A stretch of DNA of 64,000 nucleotides from Streptacidiphilus sp. ASG 303 (GTDB lineage Bacteria; Actinomycetota; Actinomycetes; Streptomycetales; Streptomycetaceae), in NCBI RefSeq assembly GCF_020991365.1, contig NZ_JAJLRA010000026.1, positions 1 to 64,000 on the forward strand, written 5' to 3'. Below the pieces are notes generated by a model that did no database searches, was not told the DNA's origin, and worked only from the letters and a program-made list of their open reading frames with translations. Both the position numbers and the translations under genes were made by a program. Shown here in pieces: positions 32,186-39,476 of this stretch. Positions within the stretch are counted from its first letter, which is position 1. Each line of letters starts with the position of its first letter.

Positions 32186-32733
32186 GGTGCGGGTCTCCTG
32201 GTGGCTCCGCCGAGGAACAGCTCGGCGAGGGCGTGGGCACTGTCGCGGGGGGCCAGCCGGCCGTCCTGGACGGCCCAGCCCACGCCCGCGACGAGGTCGA
32301 GGAAGGCCTCGCTCAGCCACGCGGCGGGAAGTTCGATGCGGAAGGCGCCCTCCTGCTGACCGCGCAGGAACAGGGCGCGGACGCGGGCGTCGAGGCGGTC
32401 CCAGGCCTCGTTGATCCCGGTGTCCTCGTAGAGCTTGCTCTCGCCGGTCAGGAAGGCGCAGAGCTGCGAGAGCGGGATGACGGCGTCGACCAGCCGGCGG
32501 ACGGCCGCCACCGCGTCGCCCTCGTCGATCCGGGCGTCGTCCAGGGCCTGGGCGAACCGCCGCAGGGCCAGTGCGCCGACCTCCCGCACCAGGGCGTCGC
32601 GCCCGGGGAAGAGCCGGTGCAGGGTGGCGCGGCTGACGCCCGCGGCGCGGGCGATCTCGTCCATGGCGGCGTTCGGCTGCCGGGAGAGGACGCCGACGGC
32701 GGCGTTGAGCACGGAGTCGCGGTCGATGGCCAT
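32182..32733 (-). CDS. TetR-family repressor of the adjacent MFS exporter
   Basis: A 183-residue regulator starting at ATG 32733. The helix-turn-helix is MDEIARAAGVSRATLHRLFPGRDALV. The C-terminal helices are tuned for a hydrophobic ligand (GESKLYEDTGINEAWDRLDARVRALF). It is the first gene of a two-gene operon, overlapping the exporter start by 4 nt. A perfect palindrome lies 20 bp upstream, so it most likely represses its own operon and is released by an exported drug. Confidence 0.9.
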   Translation of the reverse strand: MAIDRDSVLNAAVGVLSRQPNAAMDEIARAAGVSRATLHRLFPGRDALVREVGALALRRFAQALDDARIDEGDAVAAVRRLVDAVIPLSQLCAFLTGESKLYEDTGINEAWDRLDARVRALFLRGQQEGAFRIELPAAWLSEAFLDLVAGVGWAVQDGRLAPRDSAHALAELFLGGATRRPAP

Positions 32734-32752
32734 GAGTCAACCATAGCCCATC

Positions 32753-32770
32753 TGAGACACAACTGTCTCA
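32753..32770. promoter_or_regulatory. Operator palindrome TGAGACA-N4-TGTCTCA
   Basis: A perfect 7-bp inverted repeat with a 4-bp centre (CAAC), upstream of the TetR gene in a short AT-rich patch that should contain the promoter. Size and symmetry fit a TetR dimer site. Confidence 0.78.
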
Positions 32771-33088
32771 TCAGTGATCGCGACGTATCCGCTGAGACCT
32801 TCTCGGAGCGCTCGCGCGGGGGAGGGGCACTGGGGGAGGGTGCGCCGGGACCGGCCGGACCGCGTCCGACGCGCGCGGGTCCGGTGACCGCGCGGTCCCT
32901 GCGCCCGGTCGCGGCCCGGCCGGTCCGCCGACACGCCCGCGCGGGGGCGGCCGGGAACGCGCAGAAGCCGGCGTGCGGCACGGGGCCGCCCGCCGGCTTC
33001 GGGGCCGGAGGCTCGGGAGGGGAGGGATCAGGAGGGGACGGGAGGGGACGGGAGCGGGACGGGGCGCAGTCGCGGCCGCCCCGGGGCG
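32771..33088. other. Gene-free stretch ending in a G-rich repeat
   Basis: About 320 bases without a convincing gene on either strand. It lies between the TetR promoter and the 3' end of the SepF-like gene. The distal 50 bases (33015-33064) are a run of GGGA/GGGG blocks able to form G-quadruplexes. No hairpin terminator was evident apart from this. Confidence 0.45.
33015..33064 (+). repeat. G-tract repeat with G-quadruplex potential
   Basis: More than six runs of three or four G separated by one to six bases, including imperfect copies of GGAGGGGACGG. It is located just downstream of the stop of the minus-strand SepF-like gene, whose RNA would carry the C-rich complement. Confidence 0.6.
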
Positions 33089-33481
33089 TCAGCTCTGGTT
33101 GTAGAACCCGGTGTCGTCCAGCGGCCGGTCGATCACCATGACCTCCACCTCCGGCGGCGTCAGCAGGAACACCCGCCGGGCGATCCGCTCGATGGAGCCG
33201 CGGGTGCCGAAGACCAGGCCGGAGGCGAAGTCGACCAGCCGCTTGGCGTCGGCGTCCGGCATCTCCGAGACGTCCATGACCACCGGCGTGCCGGACCGCA
33301 CGTGCTCGCCGACCACCCGGGCGGTCTCGAACCCGCTCGGGCGCACCGAGACGATCCGCGCCGCCTCGGCCGGGGCGGGCGCCGCCACCGCCTCCGTGGC
33401 CCACGGATCCTCGTGGACGGGGACCGCGTAGCCGCCGGAGGGCATCAGCCACCCGTGGTGCTCGTCACGAAGTGCTCCCAT
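33089..33481 (-). CDS. SepF-like protein (short paralogue)
   Basis: A 130-residue protein starting at ATG 33481, with GAGGAG 7 nt upstream. The core ARIVSVRPSGFETARVVGEHVRSGTPVVMDVSEMPDADAKRLVDFASGLVFG is the SepF (DUF552) domain, which polymerises and tethers FtsZ to the membrane. The N-terminus differs from standard SepF: it lacks a clear amphipathic membrane helix and has GWLMPSGGYAVPVHEDPW instead. Streptomycetes carry SepF in the division cluster plus SepF-like paralogues. No division genes are adjacent here, so this is probably one of the paralogues. Confidence 0.82.
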   Translation of the reverse strand: MGALRDEHHGWLMPSGGYAVPVHEDPWATEAVAAPAPAEAARIVSVRPSGFETARVVGEHVRSGTPVVMDVSEMPDADAKRLVDFASGLVFGTRGSIERIARRVFLLTPPEVEVMVIDRPLDDTGFYNQS

Positions 33482-33720
33482 GCCGCGCCTCCTCATCCCG
33501 TCACATCCTGTTCCGGCGGCCTACCCGTCTTCTGACGTGTCATCCACTCGCCGGAACTGTCCGAGTATCGCACTGATCAGTCCATCCGCGCCCGCACGGG
33601 ACCGCCGTACGGGTCGTGGCGCGTGCGACACCGGTCGTCTCCTGCGACGCCGCAGCCCGGCGCCCGGTTCCGCGGACGGGAACGTCAATCCGGCGTGACC
33701 CGGCGTCACCCTTCCGGTCG
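33482..33720. other. Intergenic region upstream of the SepF-like gene
   Basis: About 240 bases containing the promoter of the SepF-like gene and the 3' end region of the DinB gene. The part near 33525-33570 is less GC-rich than its surroundings, compatible with a promoter, but no hexamers are assigned. Confidence 0.3.
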
Positions 33721-34239
33721 TCACTCCCCGGTGGCGCCGTCGATCCGCTCGCGCAGCAGGTCGGCGTGGCCGTTGTGGCGCGCGTACTCCTCGATCATGT
33801 GGACGAGGATCCAGCGCAGCGAGACGTCCTCGCCGCGCCGCTGCCTCCTGCCGACCGTGTCCAGCGGCAGGCCGGCTGCCGCCTTCCGCGCCCCCTCGCA
33901 CTCCGCCCGCCAGGTGGCGAAGGCCTCGGCCGGGTCGGCGGTGTCCACGTCGTCGAAGTCGCCGTCCGGCCGCTCCTCGCTCCAGTAGCGGCCCCGGGTG
34001 AACTCCTCGCCGCCCAGGATCCCCTGGAACCAGTGGCGCTCCACCTCGGCCATGTGCCGCACCAGGCCGAGCAGGGACAGGTTGGACGGCTCCGCCGAGC
34101 GGCGGCGCAGCTGGTCGGCGTCCAGCCCCTCGCACTTGAGGGCGAGCGTGGCGCGGTGGTAGTCCAGCCAGGAGTCCAGCATGGTGCGCTCGTCGGAGAC
34201 GAAGGACGGGTCTGTGCGTGCCTCGGTCATGCCGGACAT
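33721..34239 (-). CDS. DinB-family protein (DUF664)
   Basis: A 172-residue four-helix-bundle protein. ATG 34239 is used; ATG 34230 is an equally plausible start. The family pattern is complete: SLLGLVRHMAEVERHWF with the first metal-ligand His, and RWILVHMIEEYARHNGHADLLRERIDG with the other two His. DinB/DUF664 proteins bind a divalent metal and are related to bacillithiol- and mycothiol-dependent transferases, but this member has no assigned reaction. It stands alone. Confidence 0.85.
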   Translation of the reverse strand: MSGMTEARTDPSFVSDERTMLDSWLDYHRATLALKCEGLDADQLRRRSAEPSNLSLLGLVRHMAEVERHWFQGILGGEEFTRGRYWSEERPDGDFDDVDTADPAEAFATWRAECEGARKAAAGLPLDTVGRRQRRGEDVSLRWILVHMIEEYARHNGHADLLRERIDGATGE

Positions 34240-34383
34240 CCTGGCGGCCCGCTCCCGGGGGCGCGAGCACTTTTCCGGGCGCCCGGACCCCGGGCCGCGC
34301 TACGGTGGGGCGCCCCCGACGACCGGAGGCCGGACCGCGTGGTGGCCGGACCCCGGCGGCGGGGGACGACGAGGGGGACGGCG

Positions 34384-34896
34384 ATGCGCGGTGCGGTGAA
34401 GGGGGCCAACCTGGCCCTGCGGTTCCTGCTGGAGCTGGTGGCGTTCGCCGCACTCGCCTACGGCGGCTACCACGCCCCTGCGCCCCTGCCGCTCCGGATC
34501 GCCCTGGCGGTGCTGCTCCCCGCGGCCGCGGCCTGGCTCTGGGGCCGCTACGCCTCGCCCCGCGCGGTCGTCCGCTCGGCCCCCGCCTGGCTCGCCACCC
34601 AGCTCGCCGTCATGGGCGCCGCCGCCGCGGCCCTGGCCGCCACCGGGCACCCGGCGGCCGCCGCCGGCTTCGCCGTGCTCGTGGTCGCCAACACCGCGAT
34701 GCTGGCCGCCGTGGGCTCCTGGCACCCGCCCCGCCCCGGCGACGCGCCCCGTCCCGGCGACGCGCCCCGTCCCGGCGACGCGCCCCGTCCCGGCGACGCG
34801 CCCCGTCCCGGCGGCGCTCCCCGCCCCGGCGACGGCCCCGGCCCCGGCGGGCGGGCCGACCGCCGGGACGGCGGTCAGCCCGCCAGCGCCCCATAG
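34384..34896 (+). CDS. YrdB-family (DUF2568) membrane protein with Pro-rich repeat tail
   Basis: A 170-residue protein starting at ATG 34384. Four hydrophobic helices (LALRFLLELVAFAALAYGGYH, LRIALAVLLPAAAAWLWG, WLATQLAVMGAAAAALAA, GFAVLVVANTAMLAAVG) match the small DUF2568 family, including the WGRYASPRA loop. The C-terminal 55 residues are a tandem PRPGDA repeat (34723-34848) absent from ordinary members. The 3' end overlaps the convergent serine hydrolase gene by 22 bp. The function is unknown. Confidence 0.78.
   Translation: MRGAVKGANLALRFLLELVAFAALAYGGYHAPAPLPLRIALAVLLPAAAAWLWGRYASPRAVVRSAPAWLATQLAVMGAAAAALAATGHPAAAAGFAVLVVANTAMLAAVGSWHPPRPGDAPRPGDAPRPGDAPRPGDAPRPGGAPRPGDGPGPGGRADRRDGGQPASAP
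34723..34848 (+). repeat. 18-bp minisatellite inside the YrdB-family gene
   Basis: Four exact copies of GACGCGCCCCGTCCCGGC (34741-34812) are flanked by one diverged unit before and two after, about seven units in all. Each unit is six codons, so copy-number change keeps the frame and only alters the length of the PRPGDA tail. Confidence 0.85.
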
Positions 34897-35996
34897 GCGG
34901 CGAGCACGACGGACGCGCCCCGCGCGTCGCCCAGCGCGCCCGGGTGCATCCGGTTCATCATGTACGCCACGGTCAGCCGCGCGTCGAGGTCGACCACCAC
35001 CAGCGACCCGCCCCAGCCGCCCCAGAAGCAGGCCCGCGGGTTGGGGGAGACCGGCAGCTCGGGGGAGTTGAGCCCGTACCCCATGCCGAGGCGCAGCACC
35101 GCGCCGAGCACGCGGTCCGGCCCGTACGCCTGCTCCTCGAAGACCCGGGCGCAGCCCGCCTCCGACAGCAGCCGCACCCCGCCCGCCTCGCCGCCGCAGG
35201 CCAGCACCGACTGGACGGCGGCCACCGAGCGGGCGTTGCCGTGGCCGTTGGCGGCCGGGACCTCGGCGCGGCGCCACGCGGCCGTGCAGGCGTCCGCGGG
35301 CCCGACGCGCGGGTTGCCGACCCGGGCGAGCGGGTCCGCGGGGGCGCCGGGCTCCGGCGGTGCCCAGGAGACCGGCGCCACCCGCGCGTCGTCCTCCGGT
35401 GCGAGCCCCAGGTGGAAGTCCGCGCCGAGCGGTCCGGTGACCTCCTCGGCGAGGAAGGCGCCCGGGGTGCGGCCGGTGATCCGCCGGATGACCTCGCCGA
35501 CCAGGTAGCCCTGGGTCAGGGCGTGGTAGCCGGACTCCGAGCCGGGCTTCCAGGCGGGCGCCTGGCGGGCCAGCAGCCCGGTGGCCTTCTCCCAGTCGTA
35601 CAGGTCGGCGACCTCCAGCCGCTCGGTCCACACCGGCAGGCCCGCGGTGTGGCCCAGCAGGTGCCGCACCTCCACCTCCTCCTTGCCGGCGGCGGCGAAC
35701 TCCGGCCAGTACCGGGCGACGGGCGCGTGCAGGTCCAGCTCGCCCCGGTCGGCGAGGACCAGGGCGCACAGCGCCGTCATGGTCTTGGTGGTGGACCAGG
35801 TGTTGACCAGGGTGTCCCGCTCCCAGGGCCGGGTGCGCCCCTCGTCCGCCCAGCCGCCCCACAGGTCGACGACCGTCTCGCCGTCGAGCTGCACGGCCAC
35901 CGAGGCGCCCAGGTCGGACCCGCGGTCGAGGGAGGCGGCGAGCGCGTCGCGCACGCCCTGGAACCGGTCGGCGCAGACGCCGTGGATGTCGGCCAT
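34875..35996 (-). CDS. Serine hydrolase of the beta-lactamase/EstB family
   Basis: A 373-residue protein starting at ATG 35996. The SxxK motif is STTK in VNTWSTTKTMTALCALVLADRGELDL, with the catalytic Ser and Lys. The Tyr of the YxN-like motif is in GYHALTQGYLVGEV. The third motif region is near CFWGGWGGSLVVVD, with WGG in place of KTG, as in EstB-type esterases. No signal peptide is seen, so it is probably cytosolic. It is likely an esterase or D-aminopeptidase-like hydrolase rather than a true beta-lactamase. Confidence 0.85.
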   Translation of the reverse strand: MADIHGVCADRFQGVRDALAASLDRGSDLGASVAVQLDGETVVDLWGGWADEGRTRPWERDTLVNTWSTTKTMTALCALVLADRGELDLHAPVARYWPEFAAAGKEEVEVRHLLGHTAGLPVWTERLEVADLYDWEKATGLLARQAPAWKPGSESGYHALTQGYLVGEVIRRITGRTPGAFLAEEVTGPLGADFHLGLAPEDDARVAPVSWAPPEPGAPADPLARVGNPRVGPADACTAAWRRAEVPAANGHGNARSVAAVQSVLACGGEAGGVRLLSEAGCARVFEEQAYGPDRVLGAVLRLGMGYGLNSPELPVSPNPRACFWGGWGGSLVVVDLDARLTVAYMMNRMHPGALGDARGASVVLAAYGALAG

Positions 35997-36075
35997 GGCG
36001 GGACCCTACCGGCGGGTAGCCCGATACGGAACGGGGCCGTCCCCCGCACGGCCCGGCGGGCGGCACAATCGCGTC

Positions 36076-37203
36076 ATGCGCGCCGACCGCCTCCTCTCCC
36101 TCCTCCTGCTGCTCCAGGGCCGCGGCCGGATGACCGCCGGGGAGCTCGCCGCCGAGCTGGAGGTCTCCGTCCGCACCGTCTACCGGGACGTGGAGGCGCT
36201 GGCCGCCGCCGGGGTGCCCGTCTACGCCGACCGCGGCCCCGACGGCGGCTACCGGCTGCTCGACGGCTACCGCACCCGCCTCACCGGCCTCAACGCCGAC
36301 GAGGCCGGATCGCTCTTCCTCGCCGGACTGCCCGGACCGGCTGCCGAGCTCGGCCTCGGCGCCGAACTGGCCGGAGCGCGGCTGAAACTGCTCGCCGCCC
36401 TGCCCGCCGAGAACGCGGCCCGCGCCGAGCGGGTCCGCGAGCGGTTCCACCTCGACCCGGGACGCTGGTTCGCCGACGCGACGCCCGTGCCGCACCTGGG
36501 CGCGGTCGCCGACGCCGTCTGGCGGCAGCAGGGGCTGCGGATCCGCTACCGCAAGTGGGGCCCGGCCGAGGTCGACCGCGAGGTGCGCCCGCTCGGCGTG
36601 GTCCTCAAGGCGGGGGAGTGGTACCTGGTGGCGCAGGCCGGCGCCGACGGGCCGCCCCGCACCTACAAGGTCTCCCGCATCCTGGAGTGCGTCCCCGGCG
36701 GCGGCCCCTTCGAGCGGCCCGCCGGGTTCGACCTGGCCGCCTTCTGGGACGGCTGGTCCCGGCGCTTCCAGGAGACCGCCCACGGCCGCACCGTCGACGT
36801 GCTGCTCACCGCGGAGGCCGCCGCACGCGTCCGGGCGATCTTCGCGCCGGTCCAGGCCCGCGCCGTCGACGCGGCCGAGGCCGCCGCGCGCGCCGCCGCG
36901 GGCCCCGGCGGCCCCGCCCCCGGACCGGTCCCCGCCCCGCGTCCCGCGGAGGCCCCCTGCCCCCCGGGGCTCCGCGCCCCCGGCACACCTGCCCCCGGCG
37001 CCCCCCGCCCCGACGGCCGCCTGCGGGTGGCGCTCCCCGTCGAGTCGCTCCGCCACGCCGCCTCCGACCTGCTGCGCCTCGGCGCCGGCGCCGAGGTCCT
37101 CGGCCCCCCGGAACTGCGCGCCGAGATGGCCGCCGCCGCCCGCGCCCTGGCGGAGCTGTACGGGGGAGCGGACCCCGTGACCGGCTCCGCGACGTTAGGC
37201 TGA
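36076..37203 (+). CDS. WYL-domain (YafY-type) transcriptional regulator
   Basis: A 375-residue protein starting at ATG 36076. The N-terminal winged HTH_11 domain is RADRLLSLLLLLQGRGRMTAGELAAELEVSVRTVYRDVEALAAAGVPVYADRGPDGGYRLLDGYRT. The WYL domain contains LRIRYRKWGPAEVDREVRPLGVVLKAGEWYLVAQ; the central triad is EWY here. A Pro/Ala-rich insertion (about 285-325) precedes the C-terminal extension. The third-last codon is TTA (37195-37197), the rare Leu codon read by bldA tRNA in Streptomyces. It ends 57 nt before the sensor phosphatase gene. Confidence 0.85.
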   Translation: MRADRLLSLLLLLQGRGRMTAGELAAELEVSVRTVYRDVEALAAAGVPVYADRGPDGGYRLLDGYRTRLTGLNADEAGSLFLAGLPGPAAELGLGAELAGARLKLLAALPAENAARAERVRERFHLDPGRWFADATPVPHLGAVADAVWRQQGLRIRYRKWGPAEVDREVRPLGVVLKAGEWYLVAQAGADGPPRTYKVSRILECVPGGGPFERPAGFDLAAFWDGWSRRFQETAHGRTVDVLLTAEAAARVRAIFAPVQARAVDAAEAAARAAAGPGGPAPGPVPAPRPAEAPCPPGLRAPGTPAPGAPRPDGRLRVALPVESLRHAASDLLRLGAGAEVLGPPELRAEMAAAARALAELYGGADPVTGSATLG

Positions 37204-37260
37204 GACCGGGTCCGCAGGGCGGCAGCGCCGCCGGCGGCGGCCTGTGCACCGGGAGGCGAG

Positions 37261-39336
37261 ATGGACGAGCACCCAGCCGGGTCCCGGCCCGACCCGCCGG
37301 CCCCGTGGCCCGCCGGTCCCGACGCCAGCCTGGCCCTCAACCGGATGGGCAGCTTCGACTGGGACCTCGACACCGGCCTGCTCCACCTCGACCCGGTCGC
37401 CCTCGGCATCTACGACCTCGCCCCCGAGGAGTACCGCTCCGACCCGCTCCAGCTGGGCGAACGCATGCCCCCGGAGGAGCGCGCCGCCGTCGACGCCCAC
37501 GTCTCCCGGGCGATGAAGGACGGCAGCTCCACCTACGGCTACTACTTCCGCGTCCTGCCCCGCGACGGCGCCGACCGCTGGGTCCACACCCAGGGCCACA
37601 TCCACCGCGACGCCCTCGGCCGCCCCCGCCGGGTCATCGGCATCCTCCGCGACGCCACCGACGAGCTGGCGCAGGCCGCCGACCGCCTCGCCCTCGAGCG
37701 CGAGCGCGCGCGCCGGGCCGAGGTGGTGCAGGGCACCGCCGCCGCCCTCGCCCACGCCGTCACCGTCCAGGACGTCACCGCCGTCCTCAGCGACCCGCAC
37801 GGCCTGGGCCGCCTCGGGGCCGCCAGCCTGGTGCTGGGCGTGGTCGAGAACGGCCGCGTCCGGGTCCTCGCCGAGGGGCGCGAGGGCAGCAACGTGCCCG
37901 AGCTGGAGTGGACCCGCGTCGAGGACGACTTCCCGCTCAGCGAGGTCATCCGGACCAGGAACCCGCTCTTCCTCACCTCCGCCGAGGAGTTCGCCGCCCG
38001 CTACCCGAGGCTGTGGCCGTACATCCGCCCGCTCGGCGCCACCGCCGCCGCCTACCTGCCGCTGGTGGCCCAGGGCCGCCCGATCGGCGGCCTCGGCCTC
38101 CTCTACCACGGCAAGGACGCCTTCCCCGCCGAGGAGCGGGACCTGCTGCTCGCCCTGAGCAGCGGCATCGCCCAGAGCCTGCAGCGGGCCATGCTCTTCG
38201 ACCAGGAGCACGACCTGGCCAAGAGCCTGCAGACCGCGATGCTGCCGCGCAGCCTCCCCGAGGTCGGGGGCTTCACGGTCGCCGCCCGCTACCGCTCCGC
38301 CCGCACCGGCCGCGACATCGGCGGCGACTGGTACGACGCCGTCCCGCTGCCCGGCGGCCGCGTCGGCGTGATGGTCGGCGACGTCCAGGGCCACGACACC
38401 CACGCCGCCGCCGTCATGGGCCAGCTGCGCATCGCCCTGCGCGCCTACGCCGCCGAGGGGCACTCGCCGGCCACCGTGATGGCACGCGCCTCGGTCTTCC
38501 TCTGCGAGCTGGACACCGACCGCTTCGCCACCTGCGTCTACGCCGACGTCGAGGCCGCCACCGGCACGGTGCGGCTGGTCCGTGCCGGGCACCTCGCGCC
38601 CATGCTGCGCCACGCCGACGGCTGGTGCCGCCAGGTGCCCGGCCCGGTGGGGCTGCCGCTGGGCCTGTCCGCCCAGTTCGGCGACCTGGAGTACCCGGTC
38701 ACCTGCGTCGAGCTCGCCGCCGGCGAGACCCTGCTGCTGTGCAGCGACGGCCTGGTGGAGCGCCCCGGCGCCGACCTGGACGAGGGCATGGCCCTGCTCG
38801 GCCGCTCGGTGCACGAGGGCCCGCGCGACCCGGAGGAGCTGGCCGACCGGCTGTGCGAGGTGATGGCCGAGCAGACCGGCGGCGAGGACGACATGGCGCT
38901 GCTGCTCCTCACCCGGCTGGAGGGCGCGGCCGGGCCCGCCCGCCTCCTGCACCAGTACGTCGCCCCGGCCGACCCCCAGGCGCTCGTCGCCGCCCGCCAC
39001 CTGATCCGGGAGGCGGTGCACAGCTGGGGCGTGCCGGAGCGCTCGGACGAGGTGGAGCTGGTCGCCGACGAACTGGTCACCAACGCGCTGCGGCACACCG
39101 ACGGCGGCGCCCTGCTGAGTTTGCGGCTGCTGGCCGGGGGCCGCCCCCGGCTGCGGATCGAGGTCCAGGACCGCTCCAGCGCGCTGCCCCGGCGCACCGA
39201 GCCGGGCTGGGAGTCCACCTCGGGCCGCGGCATGCTGCTGGTCGACCGGGTGGCCGACGTCTGGGGGGTGGACCCGCGGGGCGCCGGCAAGTGCGTGTGG
39301 GGCGAGTTCCTGGTGGCCCGGGGCACCGAGGGGTGA
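37261..39336 (+). CDS. PAS-GAF-SpoIIE phosphatase-HATPase sensor protein
   Basis: A 691-residue soluble multidomain regulator starting at ATG 37261. PAS-like domain, about 20-130 (MGSFDWDLDTGLL...VIGILRDATDE). GAF domain, about 150-310. PP2C/SpoIIE phosphatase, about 325-545, with metal-binding Asp residues in GGDWYDAVPL, GDVQGHD, CSDGLVE and GGEDDM. C-terminal HATPase_c_2 kinase of the anti-sigma type, about 560-690 (VELVADELVTNALRHTDGG, then GRGMLLVDRVAD). The combination places phosphatase and anti-sigma-like kinase in one chain, as often in streptomycetes, for control of a sigma factor through anti-anti-sigma phosphorylation. No sigma gene is adjacent. Confidence 0.9.
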   Translation: MDEHPAGSRPDPPAPWPAGPDASLALNRMGSFDWDLDTGLLHLDPVALGIYDLAPEEYRSDPLQLGERMPPEERAAVDAHVSRAMKDGSSTYGYYFRVLPRDGADRWVHTQGHIHRDALGRPRRVIGILRDATDELAQAADRLALERERARRAEVVQGTAAALAHAVTVQDVTAVLSDPHGLGRLGAASLVLGVVENGRVRVLAEGREGSNVPELEWTRVEDDFPLSEVIRTRNPLFLTSAEEFAARYPRLWPYIRPLGATAAAYLPLVAQGRPIGGLGLLYHGKDAFPAEERDLLLALSSGIAQSLQRAMLFDQEHDLAKSLQTAMLPRSLPEVGGFTVAARYRSARTGRDIGGDWYDAVPLPGGRVGVMVGDVQGHDTHAAAVMGQLRIALRAYAAEGHSPATVMARASVFLCELDTDRFATCVYADVEAATGTVRLVRAGHLAPMLRHADGWCRQVPGPVGLPLGLSAQFGDLEYPVTCVELAAGETLLLCSDGLVERPGADLDEGMALLGRSVHEGPRDPEELADRLCEVMAEQTGGEDDMALLLLTRLEGAAGPARLLHQYVAPADPQALVAARHLIREAVHSWGVPERSDEVELVADELVTNALRHTDGGALLSLRLLAGGRPRLRIEVQDRSSALPRRTEPGWESTSGRGMLLVDRVADVWGVDPRGAGKCVWGEFLVARGTEG

Positions 39337-39420
39337 CCTGCGGCCGCGCGCCCGGGACGGCCCCGCACGGGCGGCCGCGACGGCCCGGGCGCACGGCCGG
39401 GCAGGCGGCCGGACACGCGG

Positions 39421-39455
39421 CCGGGCCGCCTCCCCGCGGCGGGGAGGCGGCCCGG
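39421..39455. terminator. 35-bp palindrome between convergent genes
   Basis: A 17-bp perfect inverted repeat (39421-39437 and 39439-39455) around a single G. It lies between the 3' ends of the sensor phosphatase and the MMPL transporter, acting in both directions. Confidence 0.85.
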
Positions 39456-39476
39456 TACCGGTCCTTGCGGTGCCCG

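Noticed and set aside
34875-35996. True beta-lactamase (resistance gene)
   Set aside because: It has the SxxK motif, but no signal peptide and a WGG instead of KTG motif; EstB-type esterases fit better.
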